This document shows, piece by piece, positions 23,100-36,487 of a stretch of DNA of 64,000 nucleotides (position 1 is the stretch's first letter; each line of letters opens with the position of its first letter). Position numbers and translations under genes: made by a program. Source of the stretch: Tuctoria greenei (Eukaryota; Streptophyta; Magnoliopsida; Poales; Poaceae). The notes beneath the pieces are model-generated. The model was not told where the DNA came from. It did no database searches and saw only the letters and a program-made list of their open reading frames with translations. The DNA lies in assembly GCA_036927565.1 (NCBI GenBank), contig JAYESD010000003.1, forward strand, positions 79,343,311 to 79,407,310. The letters run 5' to 3'.

Positions 23100-24110
23100 A
23101 AAAAATTACATTATAAGTTACAAAAATAGTACATACATACTCTTGCGCTCTGCCTTGTCGTACTCTCTTACGCCTACCTTTATCCCGTGATCGTAATTGA
23201 TTCTCCGAGAAGATGAAAACCGAGACATCGATCTTGTCTGCTAGTGTGGATGAGGCAGCAATGTCGTGGTGCTGGTGACGGGGTCCTGAGTCAGTAGCGG
23301 TGTCTGTGTGTTGAACGACAGTGTCGGGGATTTGTGAAGTACCGAAGATCTCCTCGACATCGAATGCGATGTCATCGCCTACGAGATCCCTGCAATTGAA
23401 GTGTTGTAGTCGCACATCAACAGCAAAACGCTGAAGCCTGCGTATAGAGATAATATTATGAAATGTATTAGTATTTTAAATTTCAAAAAAATAAAAATGA
23501 ATCAAGTCAAACTTTCAGTAGTAAAGGGGTCGCTCGGCTATGACGATCCCGCTCCTCTAGTGGATTAGTATATCCCATCTCAAGGACTAGCGGTCTCGAC
23601 TCCATCGACCTACCCGCGGTCTGCACCGGTGCCAACACCTGCGACAAACTATACGACTCGTCCGGTGTCCCCATAATCATGGAACACCACCTGTCGTAGT
23701 TGGTGATGGATCCTCATGTATGTTGAGTGGTGCTCCTAGTCCATCAAGCCCCTTGGCCAGTTGGCCCACCATACACTTGCACTCGTATCGAGCCACGAGC
23801 AGACCTTGCACAATTCAAATAAAAAGGCGATTTAATCAATACAGTAAATACATAAATTAGAGTGGTAAATGACTTACCGTTCTAACCGGCGCCTAATCCT
23901 GATGTACCGGTACATGTCACGCACAAAAGCATGGTGGGGCTCTTTTTCCACTGTTGTGTACGTCATGTACGGACGTGTAGGCGTGAGGAACCACCGGAGA
24001 TACACCTCGTACTGCTCATCCGTGTGAGGCCTCTACTCCATCACCACATTGTCGTCGCCTCCATCCACTCGTCAATGTAGGGCTGGACGTGCGGCTCTCA
24101 AAGAGTCGTC
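23100..24110 (-). pseudogene. Decayed plant-mobile-domain-like sequence
   Basis: On the minus strand are fragments such as DEQYEVYLRWFLTPTRPYM and FVRDMYRYIRIRRRLER, then further down MRLQHFNCRDLVGDD. The style recalls plant mobile domain (MAIN-like) proteins carried by Mutator-like and other grass transposons. Frames are broken by stops and no ends were found. The family call is tentative. Confidence 0.35.
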
Positions 24111-24230
24111 TGAGCCATGTCAGGATCCACTGACAGATCCACCTGTTAGAATCATACAAAGTTAATTAATGTTATTGTAATACGAAAGTAACATAATAAG
24201 ATACCTACCATGGACGCTTCTCGAAATCTA

Positions 24231-24455
24231 GAGTGTGTTTGGATTGTTGTCAATACTTACTTTACCAAAATTTGGTAGTTGACCATGAAATGTGAGTGTA
24301 TTTGGATTGAAACCAAAATTTAGCAAGCTAATAGACTACTGTGTTGTGCAAGTTCATTTTTTTACCAAGTTTGGGTGGCCAAATCCTTCACCAAAATTTG
24401 ACAACACCAATTTTTGAAAAGATATATAAGCAAGAGAAACAATCCAAACATGTTC
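24231..24455. mobile_element. MITE (225 bp) with 18-bp inverted ends
   Basis: Left end gagtgtgtttggattgtt, right end inverted gaacatgtttggattgtt, about 15 of 18 identical. Flanks are cta and ctg. This fits a Tourist/Harbinger-like MITE with a 3-bp TSD, but the superfamily is not certain. Confidence 0.55.
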
Positions 24456-24939
24456 CTGGTTGATTGCTTGAGGCACTAGGGAAGTCTACGCCTTGCCAAA
24501 CTGGCTCATCACTCGATGAACACAGTACAACTCAACGCAGATGTCAAACACCAGTACAGACCTCGTGAGCCACTACGCGAGTCTCGCATGCAGGGACTTG
24601 ACGGCTCACATGGTGCACGGGCAGCAAGGACCGTCACTTACTCACTTTGCACGATCCCCACACCACATCATCCGCATAGAGTATATACTGGTCGGGCAGG
24701 TCATCTGCTAGGGGCCGTATGCATATTTTCACATATAATCCGCTGAGGTGTCGCCTGTAAAACTGCAAGGTCACAATTTTGCAAGTAGCCTCTCAAAGAA
24801 TGGTCCATCAGAGATGTTAAAGTGTTCTTGCGACATTCCTCCGGACCTGCTATGCAAGCAGCACATGGAGGTTCTTAATCGGCAGGGCTTAGTCCTCAAT
24901 GGAGACGCTAGTAGTCCATGCGTAGTCGTTGATGATGGT
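24456..24939. other. Unassigned DNA between the MITE and Gypsy-2
   Basis: One 99-codon frame (from 24748) has no motif that I know. No feature is supported. Confidence 0.3.
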
Positions 24940-25780
24940 TGTCGAATTGTGCGATTGACACTTCCCCCAGTACTACTAGATTGTAGCCCATGGAGGTTCT
25001 TGATTGGTTGGGACGCGCATGAGATTACGAATAAGATAGTGACATGAGGAGTTTTACGTAGTTCGAGCCACCTGAGTGTAACACCCTACTCCACGGGATG
25101 TGTTGTCGTATGTATGAGTGTATGGCGTTTGTGTGCGTCTGAGCTTAGTTGTCCATGTACCATGCGGCGCAACCCTTTTGTAGTCCAAGGACTGGTCGTT
25201 ATATTGTCAGCCTGGCCCGACAGGTGGCCCTGACATAGTTAATTGTCTAATACGCGATCTGTGAATATTAAGTGTAATTAAGAGTGTGATAGCGTACCAT
25301 AATGGCGACGTTACCGGTGTTAAGAGCCCTCTGATCGTGTGTTATTAATATGACATTAATAACACATAATCAGGTCTTGTAACTGTAGTTTTAACTGTCC
25401 CTTGAATGTTCGCGCCGTTGCGGATCTGCCAGTCTCCTCGTTGCTTTCTCAGGTCCGAAGGCTTGACACGTGGCGTCTCCAGAGCTTCCCATCGTGGGGA
25501 GGCAGGTCCGGAGCCACTATACACATGGCAGCACCGGTGCTTCCCTCAACTGGGGGTTAGGTCCGGGGTCACTGAACACATGGCAAGACCGGAGCTTCCC
25601 TATGAAGGGAGTTAGGTCCAGCCTTGTGTTATACATGGCGGTGCCGGAGCTATCCAAACGAGGGAGGCGGGTCAAGTGTTGTGTAACACGTGTAGCCTTC
25701 AGAGGTCTTCAACTCAGACGAGTAGAACTCCTCAACATTTTTGTGGTATTACGGGGTACCCAGTACGCAAGGTACCGACA
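24940..25780 (-). repeat. Gypsy-2 3' LTR
   Basis: On the minus strand it starts tgtcggtaccttgcg and ends cacaattcgaca (841 bp), the same ends as the Gypsy-1 LTR but otherwise diverged. Imperfect repeats of about 55 bases with ggtccgg...acatggc cores lie at 25440-25690. The flanking gtggcccccgggctc, read on the minus strand, is a purine-rich tract. Confidence 0.75.
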
Positions 25781-26320
25781 GTGGCCCCCGGGCTCACCTC
25801 TGGGACAAATCCTTTGGGTTAAGTTATTCTACCAGAGCTGGGGGCATCTTCGATTCCCGCATTGCGGCTTCAAAGGTCTTGTGGTGTGTCGTTGGGGTGA
25901 TGGTCCGTTGTTAAACCATCATCGCGTGGCTTCTTTTGAATGCGGCAGGTGAGATCCCCACGTGCGGATCTCACGTAATTGAAGGTCGTCGGTTCCCAAT
26001 GCGAAAACTGTATCAGTTCCACGTGCCCTGTCAGGCCGCCGCCATCGGGCTTCCAACTTCCCATCATGACAGCGGTTCACCTGGGGTAATAACTTCGGCC
26101 TTTCTACCGGAGTGCACCTGGGTCCATTCGTCATTGATAGGATAATTTTTTTTAAGATGTGATCTCGATCCCATTGGGGTTTCCATCCAAGCGTTGCGGA
26201 GGCTTACTTAAGAAGGAAAGCCTGCACGGTTTGAGTACTTTTTACACTTTCAATCGAACTTGCACTCAGAGCCTCCCAGCCTTCGCATAGACTTTCCAAC
26301 TTTCGCTCCTCTTTGTCGCG
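25781..26320 (+). other. Leader of the antisense accessory ORF in Gypsy-2
   Basis: Non-coding. It would hold the promoter and 5' UTR of the accessory ORF, as gaggcttacttaagaagg lies about 120 bases before its ATG. No clear TATA box. Confidence 0.4.
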
Positions 26321-27708
26321 ATGGAGTTAGGTCTTTCTCGCAGCAAGATCAAGACCAACGAAGATCTGTCGAGGGTTCGGACCTACATGGGGTGGTCCAG
26401 TGATTCCTGCAACTGCGACATCCGCTTTGGCAAGCTCCCCTTTAAGAAGGAGTGTACCGAAGAGATGGTGTACTTCTCAACGTACACCATGGTGGGTTTG
26501 ATCCCACCTTTTTCAGCCTTTCTCTTGATGTTGCTAGATTTATACGACCTCCAGCTTCATCACCTCATCCCCCACTCCCTCTTGATGGTGGCGACCTTCG
26601 TCCACTTCTGCAAGATGTGGGTGGGCGTGCCTTCGTGCATTGAGCTGTTCCGGACCTTCTTCAAGGTCCACACCATCGGGAAGGGGACGAAGTTGATTGG
26701 ATTATACTACTTCGTGAAGCGCAAGAATTGCCCCTTCAAGTACTTGAAGACCTTCCCCTCCGGCAAATGGGACGACTGGAAGAAATACTGGGTGATCATC
26801 GCAGTAGAGGAGCACGAGAGGTTGGAGCTGCCCAAGGGCCTTCCCAATGTCGACACCGACGCCTGGAACGTAGTTTCAGAGCTGTCAAAAGCGTACAAGC
26901 CCGTCTTGGAAAGGATCCAAGAATGCGTAGAGGGTGGAGTAACCCCTCAGATGGTCTTCGGCAATTTCTTGGTGAACAGGTGAGCTCCGCTGAAGACTAG
27001 GGAGTGGCCCACATAGGCTTTCAATAGTGAGATGGATCATAACCGAATCAAAATCGGTTTGAATACCAACTTGGATGAGGAAGCTTTGAAGCTCCATCTT
27101 AAGAAATTTCAGAATGAAGTTATCTCCCGTGACGCCTTAGCTCCGTTGGCAGCCTTCCTGCCTCTGAACATGGTCCCAAAGGTCAGTAGGGGCTCCGGAG
27201 GAGACTGCCAATGTTGGACGACCTCGGCGTGGTGGAGAGGCGTAGTACCTCCGGGGTTGCAATCCTCAGAGCTTCAGAGAGGGTGGCCCCCACTTCTCCA
27301 AGCCATAAGGTTGATGATGTTGGAAAGGGCAAGGGCAAGGATCCGGCCGAATCTTCCAGCTGGAAGAGGAAGTTGAGGCATGCTGATGGAAGCACCATCA
27401 GGTCAGCTCCGACTTCAGCAGCATCTTCTCCCTGACGCAACATATCTTCGACGGCCACACCTCCTTTGGTGTCGGCGTCATCTAGGGACGCTAGCTCTGG
27501 CAAATCGACTCTGGCTCCGGTGCCAGGTGCGGGCTCCAAGTATGGTGGTCCTTCCCAGCTGAGGGAGGTCCCAGTTGAGGAGACTCTAGCTGCAGCGGCT
27601 AGCTCCCGATCGAGGTCCGAGGTTTTTGCCTCACTGGGTCTGGTGGGATCTGACTCTGGGCCTCAGAAGAAGAAATTCAGTGGCGACTGGGATGGTAGCA
27701 TCCCCAGG

Positions 27709-27795
27709 TAAGCATTGTAATCTCACCTTGAGATGCTAATTTTGCCTTTATTGTGTCTTTATTTTTCGTGATCTTTTGCTTCCATGGTTTCAAGA
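27709..27795 (+). other. Probable intron in the accessory ORF
   Basis: ccccag|gtaagc at the left and a T-rich stretch ending ggtttcaag at the right separate two open Ser, Pro and Ala-rich segments. Confidence 0.45.
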
Positions 27796-28226
27796 AAGAA
27801 GTCCGAGGCTTCAACACCTACTGCAGCGACTGAGGTTGAGCATGCGGAAACTCCGGCTTCAACCCCTGTGCCTCCCCAAGTGGTGGCAGAAGACACAGCA
27901 GCTCCGGCACCAGCTGTCGTGGACTTGGATCCAGAAGAGACGCCAAAAACTCCCATGGTAGCGTTGGACCACAGGGGAGAAGTTGATGAAGATGCGCCAG
28001 TGGCTGCAACACCGATGACTGAAGCTCCAATGCAGGAGAAAGAGATGGCGGAAGCTCTAGCGTTTGAGCCGGGGGTAATCGAAGCTTCGGCGCTTGTGCC
28101 GAAAGTTGTTGAAGATCCGACTGTTGAGCCGGAAGTTCCCAAAATTATGCCCTCTCCGCGAGAGATTATTGAAGCTCCGGCACCTGAGCTGGATGTAGTG
28201 GAAGTGCTGGCGCCTGAGCCGGCGGT

Positions 28227-28245
28227 GGGGGGGGGGGGGGGGGGG
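28227..28245 (+). repeat. G19 homopolymer in the accessory ORF
   Basis: Nineteen consecutive G residues inside a Pro/Glu/Ala coding region; a likely site of length variation or of assembly error. Confidence 0.8.
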
Positions 28246-29289
28246 CTCCAGACGAAGCTCTAATGCCTGCCCCGGAGGCGATCACTCCGAAGGCGCTCAT
28301 GTTCGAGCCGGAGCACCTAGAGGAGTCGCCGACAGGCCCTCCGCCTATAGAGCCGACAGTTGAAGATCCGACAAGGGGACCTTCAGCGTTAGCCCCAGAG
28401 GTTGAAGTTCCCTTGGTGGGACCCTCCTCGGTGTCGGTAGAAGCAGAAGAGCTTCCGGGGGGCCTAGTGCCGCAGGACCACAGGGGACCACGCTTGTGGC
28501 GTGGAACCCAATTTTTGTGCTTGAAGACGCCTTGGAGCCGACGGAGATGACTCTGGCAGGCCCGGAGCCTATTCCTTTGGCGTTGTCTATTGACAGCGCT
28601 TGCTTGAGTCTCCATCAAGTCCAGCTCGCCATTCGACCACGACAACAAGGTCCTCGTAGAAGAGTGCCACATCTTAAGTCATTGGCACAATAGACTTCAT
28701 TTCAAAACCAAGTTGGCGCAGACAAGGCTTGCCGACCAACGGGAGTGGGTCGAGAAGGAGAAGGCTCAGATGGAATATTGGGGCCAAAGGAGAGGGTGGC
28801 CTCCATCAGGGCCCTCGAAGCTAAGTCTCGGGAGATTCTCGAGCATGCCATAAAGAGCAATGATGTTGCTGACGAATGTTAAGACAGCCTCAACACATTG
28901 AACGAGATTCTCCTGAAGCGTCGAAAGGACCTCGATGAGAGGGAAGAGAAGCAGATGCAGGAGGATATCATGAAGAGGGAGGAGGAGCTCACCCAGAAAC
29001 TATCTCTGGGAGAGCAAAATTTGGCTGACCACACAAAAAAGCTTGATCAGTGGTGCAAGTAGGAGAAGGAGAAGCACTGGAAGATGGGACAGGAGCTCTC
29101 CAAGAGAGAAGCTGATGTTGCCACCAGGGAGGAGAAGGTGAAAGGCAGGGAGAAGGACCTGGCAAACCGACAAAACCGCATTCACCTCCGGGAGTCGGAG
29201 CTTGCCGACCGCGAAAAGCAAGTAGCTGAGAGTATTCAACAACATGCCAAAGAGGTTGAGCGTCTCGCTCGCACTACAGGAATATCGAT

Positions 29290-29680
29290 CAATTACGTCA
29301 GCCAAAGCCGACGTAATTAAGGCCTAAACCGACGTAAGTAACTTAATTACGTTGGTTTTTCCTTAATTACGTCGGCGGTTGGCCGACGTAGTAGTTTGGA
29401 CGTAATTAAGGTAACTTACGTCGGCTACCGACGTAAGTTACCTTAATTACGTCGGTCTGCAGCAGCCGACGTAGGACACGTACCGGGATGGACCGCGGGT
29501 TGGGCCGGAGTACATTCATCGGCTGCAGCATGCTGACGTAAGTTATGTGGCGTAACTTACGTCGGTTGGACCAAACCGACGTAATTTAAGTGACATAACT
29601 TACGTCGGTTAGGACAAACCGACGTAAGTAAAACTGGGCTAACTTATGTCGGCCCGGTCATAGCCGACATAAGTTAAGTT
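29290..29680. repeat. CACTA left subterminal repeats
   Basis: About twenty copies of tacgtcgg, ccgacgta and close variants in both orientations, the usual binding sites for CACTA accessory proteins. The matching right cluster lies at 38100-38400. Confidence 0.8.
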
Positions 29681-29831
29681 TTTGATTTTTTTTAAGAAAA
29701 CAGAAACTGACTACCTCGCTCGATGACGAGAACACAGAACAGATATACAGATACACATAACAGATACACAGAACACAAAACAGTTGCAAATTAAGTTCCA
29801 AAATATCAACAACAACAAAACATCCACCATG

Positions 29832-30002
29832 CTACACGCTAGCCCCTCCGCTGCCTCCGGGATCTTCTCGGCGCATTCCTGAACCCTGCAAAAGAAACAT
29901 AATCAATAGTAAGCATCAATGTCAACTCAGTGATAACATCAGAGTCCAAGAACATCAGTGTCAAAAGAAGGAAGCATGCTGTAGTTTCAAATGAAGTAAT
30001 GT

Positions 30003-30071
<69 letters not shown>

Positions 30072-32506
30072 CAAACTAGCAGGTATCAGAGTTGGAGACT
30101 TTAGGTAACAGGTCAAGCTTATGAACCACTAGCCCTTTGTTAACTGGAAGCACTGATCACAACTTATTAACTATATACTAATCATTTCTGCCATGGTAAA
30201 AAACTACTAAAGCTTGATTAGATACACTTAACTTCCTCACCACTATAGGAATCAATATCTGACAAGTCATTAAGATGTACCTCTATGTTCTACCTCCTTA
30301 TCTCTCTATGTAAAATACTAAAATGGATACAACAATATTAAAGAGAGAGTTTATCACCTGCTCCGGTGTCTGTTGCGGGGGAAGCGTAGGAATCTCGATA
30401 TCCTTACCGTTGTGTCGAGCAAGAGTCTGCCATTACAAAATATTAGAAGATATATGTTATTGAAGTGCTGTGAAATTTAACTACGGTACTTTAAATTACT
30501 TACCGCCACCATTGCTTGCATCTGGGCCATCATTAAGGTCGTCCTCTGCTGCTCCTCCCTTACCTCCGCTCTCGTCCTCTCCAGCTCTGTCTGGATTTGC
30601 GTCAGCGTCTCCCTCATGGCCTGGAGCTCCAGCTGGGTCTGCGAGAGACGGCCACTGGTCCCAACGGACGAAGCCTGCGACGATGAAGCGCCTCTCAAAG
30701 GTCGCGTCGACCTTGAGTCGACAACTCCATCAAAAATGGCAAACCTGCAAAAGAGTGAAAACACTAAGTAGAAGAAGATTAATTGAAAAAGAAATGAAAC
30801 ACACGAAGAACTCACCGTCCGTGGGTCTTCCCGCCTCTGCTTGCGTACGCGACTTGGGGGTCGATCGGCGCGCTTTCCCAATCGTAATTCGCACCGTGTA
30901 TCTTCGCGACCTTGTGTGCGTACTTTGCCTGCAAAACAAATAAATATTGTAAGCATGTCAATAATAATATTAGTTATAATGAAATTGATGAATTTCAAAA
31001 CTTACCAATCGGTCGGCTGCGACCTGACTACACTGTTCTGACTGAGAAGGGTCACTTCCCTTGTGACCTCTCTTCCAAACCTGGGTCGGGGTTGGCTCAT
31101 GACCCATCTCTCACTCCTGTACAGCCGTGTTAGTGAGATAAATAATATATTAGGAACACATAAATAAATTGAAAATGTACTTACCATGCGTTTAGCCAAA
31201 CGCAAGTAGTCGTCGCCGCCATAGTTGTGCTTGCCCTCGGACCCCATGCGGCACTATCTAGCCTTTGTGGACTTATTGATGAAAGCGTCGCTAGCCCAGT
31301 ACCGACAAAGAGCTAAGTACGCCTCGATGTTACCTTGTAACCAGGAAATACTAACCTGCACATATTTCATTTTTCATCAACGCAGTTAACATATGTAGAT
31401 ATTGTAAATATTTAACAATATTAAATACTTACCTTCGCGTACTGCTCCTCTGTCAAGTACGAGTCGGAGTCCTTCCTAAATACACCCCTTTGCTGCTCCT
31501 GCTCCTGCTCCTGGGGTTGCCGCTTGTAGTACGCATTGACAGCCTGAATCCGGGCGTACGACAACGTCGTCGTCGTGAGCTTCCGAGCGTTGTAATGGAA
31601 CATGCGTCTCGCGTGGTCCTCCATGCCCGGTTCCTCTACTTGGTACCTTAGCTTTAAGCAAACAAATATTTAAGTGATATGCGTTAACAATTCAAACGAG
31701 TTGAAAAAATGAAACAGTTAAAACTTACCATAAAATCGTGCCACACGGCTCCCTGAACCGTGCCTTGGACCGGGTGAGAGACACGAGCGTAGTCATCCCA
31801 CGACAGGGCAGGAAAACCGTCAATGACACTGGGGTAGTGCAACTTCACGATAGCACCCAGGACACTGTTAACCTGCATGTGGTGCTTCTTGGCCCCCGTG
31901 AATGAAAAGTCGTACCAACATCTACAAAATATATTAAATCATTAAGTAAAGGAAGACAACATATAATATTTAATATACTATATACAATATTTACCTGTCT
32001 CCAACAAGACGGATCGTGGTCCGCTGAGTAGTAACCGGAGGAGGAGCCGCAAAGTGGGTCCTCCTCGTCCGTCGCCACTGCTGCGACGCTGCCGCATCCT
32101 ATGACCCTGAAGGCTCTGCGGAACCACCGGAGTCTCCAGGAAGGCTAGTGGTAGCCGGCTGCACAGGGAGGCTAGCGCTAGAGGGCTCCTGTAGTGGACC
32201 TCAAGCCTCTGAGTCGGGCTCCTGTAGCGGCCCCCTAGCCTCTGACTCTGACTCTGACTCAGAAGTCTCTGAGTCAGACTGCACAAAAGGAAAAGATTGA
32301 CAATAAATAATTAATAACAACTGCAATTTCAAAAATAACTTTATTGTAACTAAAATTTACCTCCGTCCGCTGAAAGCACACGACAGCTGAGGGTGGAGTG
32401 TGTGCCAGAAAGAGGGAACATCGGCTAGAAAGGAACGAGGTCCCTGAGCTCGTGGCGGCTCAAACCCTCTCACTGGATTCCCCTTCCCCTCCCCCTTTGA
32501 CGACAT
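29832..32506 (-). pseudogene. CACTA second gene (Transposase_24 / TNPA-like)
   Basis: Starts MSSKGEGKGNPVRGFEPP at 32506. Exon-like pieces follow to the left: an acidic Ser/Glu-rich segment (SDSETSESESESEA), NSVLGAIVKLHYPSVIDGFP, ARRMFHYNARKLTTTTLSY, SDSYLTEEQYAKV, and a coiled coil LELQAMRETLTQIQTELERT with a tail QMQAMVA. Then come small exons TLARHNGKDIEIPTLPPQQ and GSGMRREDPGGSGG before a stop at 29832. This layout fits the plant En/Spm family protein PF03004, which binds subterminal repeats and helps transposition. Several joins are GT-AG (for example ggtggcg|gtaagt). A TAG near 31260 and the frame breaks make function doubtful. Confidence 0.6.
30005..30070. repeat. (TA)n microsatellite
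   Basis: An uninterrupted TA repeat of about 33 units inside the CACTA element. Confidence 0.95.
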
Positions 32507-32584
32507 CCCGTTGCAAGGAATAAATGATTAATATGCAAAGATATTATACAAAATTAATGTTAAATTAGTGAATAAAACGTTACT

Positions 32585-35500
32585 TCAAAATTCATCAACA
32601 TCACGATCATGCACCCTACTTCTTAAACCAGCCCATCGATCTTCTTCTTCCGCATATCGTTTTCGTTTGCGCAAATCAGCAGGTTCGACTATGTCATCGA
32701 TATCTTCAGTTTCCGATTCTGATTCTGTTTCCGCTTTCGTGCGAGCCTCGATATCTTGAGCGTCTCCAACTAAGTCATCGAGTCCTACACCGGGCTCGAC
32801 TAAGAAGGAGTCTGGCAACTCTTCCTCTTGGTAGACACAATCAACCTCAGCTTCGTTGTGGTAATCATCATCTCCTGGAGTGTACAACCGCTCACGAGGA
32901 TTCACCTTATGTACCACCCACCAAGCTTTAAATTTATTGCATGGATAAGGTAGATAGTACACTTGCTCTACTTGGTGTGCAAGAACTAATTAATCGAATC
33001 CTTTCAACCGTTCCTTTTGTTTTACTTTGACCATGCCAAATTCTTTTACTCGAATTCCACGAATGGAATCAAACCATTCGCAGTCAAAGAATACCGCTCG
33101 AATTGGCTTGTTTGCGACAAAAGTGAATTCAAGGATTTTTTTAATAATCCCGTAGTACTGTGTTTCATGATCTTGCAAATCGATTGCCCTCATCACAACT
33201 CCGGTATTACATGTTGCCACGAGAGGACGAAGAGATTCAAATTGAGTTGTATGGAATCGAAAGTCGTTGACGTCATATCGACCATAGCTTCTAACATTAA
33301 CCACTCCATGGGATAGTTGTCGCAAATCTTCATGGACGTTGGCATCTTTTTGGCACTGTCCAAGATATGGAGTTATTAGAAAAACGTAAGCATTCTTAAG
33401 TCATAAGAAAATGTTGTTAACATTGATTAGTTATCAAGAAAACGTTACATGATCTCGAAACCAATAGAGAAAATTAGATCCCCCGTTTATTCCTTCCCGT
33501 CGAATCTATTCTATTTGCTTGCTCGTGGATTGATGTCTATGTCTCCAATTTTGCTTGTCGAACATACTACACAACAAAGAGAACCTTTTAGAATACATGT
33601 GTCGGAAAAGATGGTGAAAAGCGTGTGTAGGAGAAACACTTACTTGAAATATTCATTCATTTCTTCCATATTAGCGTACATGTAGAAGAATGCAGCACGC
33701 CTTTCTTTTTCACTAACATCGTACGAAGTGTAACTACCAACAGTAGTGTCTCTTGTTGCAAAAATGGAGAGATCTCTACAAGGAGGTTGCTCATCTATAT
33801 TGTACCGCATTACCGAAGTATTAACATTGTTTTCCTCTGCAAAGTAAACACTTGAGAAGTATCCTACTTCCTTAAGAGTAAAAGCTTCAACGATGCAACC
33901 TTCAACCCTTGCCCTGGTACCAACCATTGGTTTCAGATATCTAAGTGATCTTTCAATATGATATATCCACCTATATTGCACGGGGCCGCCCACTTTCGCT
34001 TCAAATGGAAGATTAATTAAGAGATATTGCATTGGATTGAAAAATCCTGGAGGAAATTTTTTTCCATCTTACACAAAAGTACCGGGACCTCCTTTTCCAA
34101 TTTAGTCATCATATCTGGCGTGATTTCTTTAGCATAGAGTTGCCTATAGAAGTGGCTAAGCTCGGCTAACACCTTCCACACTGCATCGTCAAAATATCCT
34201 CGAAACATAACAGACAGAAGTCTTTCCATGATTATGTGATAATCATGACTCTTCAACCCAATGAGCTTTCCCGTTTTCACATTCACGGCTCGTCTCAGAC
34301 TAGCTGCATAACCATCTGGGAATTTCAACCTTTGCAACCTTTCGAGAACTTCTTTTTTTTCTTTAGGTCGAAGACAAAAAGGAGCATGTGGTTTACCACC
34401 ATTTTCGGAGAGCTCAAGAGTTTGACGGTTACAAAGCTCGGCAAGATCCTTTCGAGCCTTTAAGTTGTCTTTTGTTTTGCCCGTCATGTCCATGCATGTG
34501 CTTATGATACTTTCGGCCATGTTACGCTCTTGATGCATAACATCAATGTTGTGCCTTAGAATCAACGACTTCACATACAGTAACTCCCAAAGTCCACATA
34601 TGTGAGTCCAATTGTGTTTGTCTCCGTAACCTTCGAAATATCTAGGACGACCTTCATCTGGCACCAATTTGTCCAACATATCAGATATTTCTGACCTGTT
34701 AAGACGTTTCGGTGGTCCTTTAGTGACAACGGTGTTCTTTCTGAAGACATTCCTCTGTTGTCTAAACAATTGATTCGGAGGCAGCCAACATCTATGAAAA
34801 TCGAAGTAAGATATCTTGCCTCCATGGGTAAGTCGAAAGCAATCGATATCCGAGGCACATATCGGACACGTCAACTGACCATGAGTGCTCCATCCAGAAA
34901 ACATGCCGTATGCCGGAAAATCATGAACGGACCACAAATAAGCAGCTCGGAGGTTGAATTTCTGTTTCTTGTAACAGTCGTACGCTTCGACTCCTGTCCA
35001 CAACATTTTCAACTCTTCGATCAACGGTTTTCGACATCACGTTGAGACGTGACCCAGAATGATCTGGCCCAGGTACAATGGGGCTAAGAAACATAAACTC
35101 GTTCTTCATGCAAAAAAGGCAGTGGAAGATTGTACGGAATGACAAAGACGGGCCAATAGGAGTATGGTGCGGCGTTTGTGCTGAACGACGTGAACCCATC
35201 TGTCGCCAACCCGATGCGAACACGCTTCACAAGCAAATTCTGGGTCGAACCAGTCCAGCGCCTTCCATGCCTCACCATTGGACGGGTGCGTCATGACTCC
35301 ATTGTTCTCACGCTGACCTTCTTTGTGCCATCTCATTTGTCTGGCCGTTTTTTTTCTTGAAAGGAACAGCCACTTCAACCTTGGTGTCACAGGTAAGTAA
35401 CGAAGCTGCTTACGTGCGACTTCCGTTGTCATAGTATTACCATCGTTATTAACAACTTCGACAGACCTCGGCTGACCACATTTCAAACATTTGTTCTCAT

Positions 35501-36161
35501 TCGCATGCTCTCTCCAGAAAAGCATGCAGTTGTCCGGACACACATCAATCTTTTTGTGTTTCATACCGAGACCGGAAAGAATTTTCTTCGAGTTGTACAT
35601 ATCCTTAGGCACTTTGTTGGGTTGTGGAAGGGCATCCTTGAACAAATCAATGAGCATGTTGTAACAATTGTTAGAAAAGAAGAACTTAGACTTAATTGCC
35701 ATAAGTCTAGTCACAAAATTGAGGATTGACATTTTAGTGTGTCCATGCAGTGCCTCTTCTTAATCTTTGAGATGTTTGAAGAACTCTTTAACCTCTGCTG
35801 TTTGAGGATCTTCTGTAAGCTCTGGTCGTATAGCTTCCAGCATCTCATCTATCATATCAACCTCTGTAGCATCATCATTGTCTGCTTCCACTTCTTGTAC
35901 AGCTTGAGAAGCTGTCTCGCCATGGAAGTTCCACAACTCATAATGTGACATGTAACCGTTTCAACACAAGTGCATCGTAAGTTCCACTTTATCCAAAAAC
36001 GTTCCGTTTCGACATTTCGTACATGGGCACCACGCCTTATCGCTATTTGACAATGAAAAAACTCATTCCACAAAAGCTTCTATCTTGGCGTACCACTCAT
36101 CTGAGTGACCACCAGTTCTGCTCTTCCAGCCAGTATACATCCAATTGCGGTCTTCACCCAT
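32585..36161 (-). pseudogene. CACTA transposase, tnp2 family
   Basis: Order from the ATG at 36161: transposase-associated zinc-finger domain (NWMYTGWKSRTGGHSDEWY, AWCPCTKCRN), a linker (YELWNFHGE), the tnp2 domain (VCPDNCMLFWREHANENKC, MRWHKEGQRENNGVMTHPS, TGVEAYDCYKKQKFNLRAAY, THGQLTCPICASDIDC), DUF4218 (GLKSHDYHIIMERLLSVMFR, SLRYLKPMVG) and DUF4216 (VVMRAIDLQDHETQYYGII, FFDCEWFDSIRGIRVKEFGM). It ends in an acidic tail with a stop at 32585. The transposase cuts and joins element ends in the nucleus. A TGA interrupts the frame at 36063-36065 (codon 33), and frame changes near 35150-35230 disrupt the core, so it is probably inactive. Confidence 0.82.
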
Positions 36162-36263
36162 GTTTGTCTCTGCGGTTTAACACGAAAGAAATTGTCGTTA
36201 ATGTATTGTTATGTTATGTCATGGCCCTACAACCTAGGCAGATAGATCCTAAACCCACCCAAG

Positions 36264-36454
36264 AGTGACCGAGCGGAGCGTGCTCATGACGAGACGCGTG
36301 ATCCATATTCGAACGAAATTTCGGCAGCATAACCCCGCTGTTCTCCACTGCATACCCAAAAATGGTGCAGCAGAGAACAACAGGGTTACGCCACCGAAAT
36401 CTCGTCCAAATCCGGACCCACATCTCGTCACAAGCCACGCCCCCTCGGTCACTC
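36264..36454. repeat. Long imperfect inverted repeat upstream of tnp2
   Basis: Arms of about 90 bases, roughly 75% matched by eye: agagtgaccgag... pairs with ...ctcggtcactct around a centre near 36359. It could form a hairpin just upstream of the transposase start. Confidence 0.7.
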
Positions 36455-36487
36455 TGAGGCTGTCCAAAAAGGGACAATTCCGAACCT

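Noticed and set aside
27759..28142. Ser/Thr/Gly-rich frame on the minus strand opposite the accessory ORF
   Set aside because: Composition-driven shadow of the Pro/Glu/Ala-rich region.
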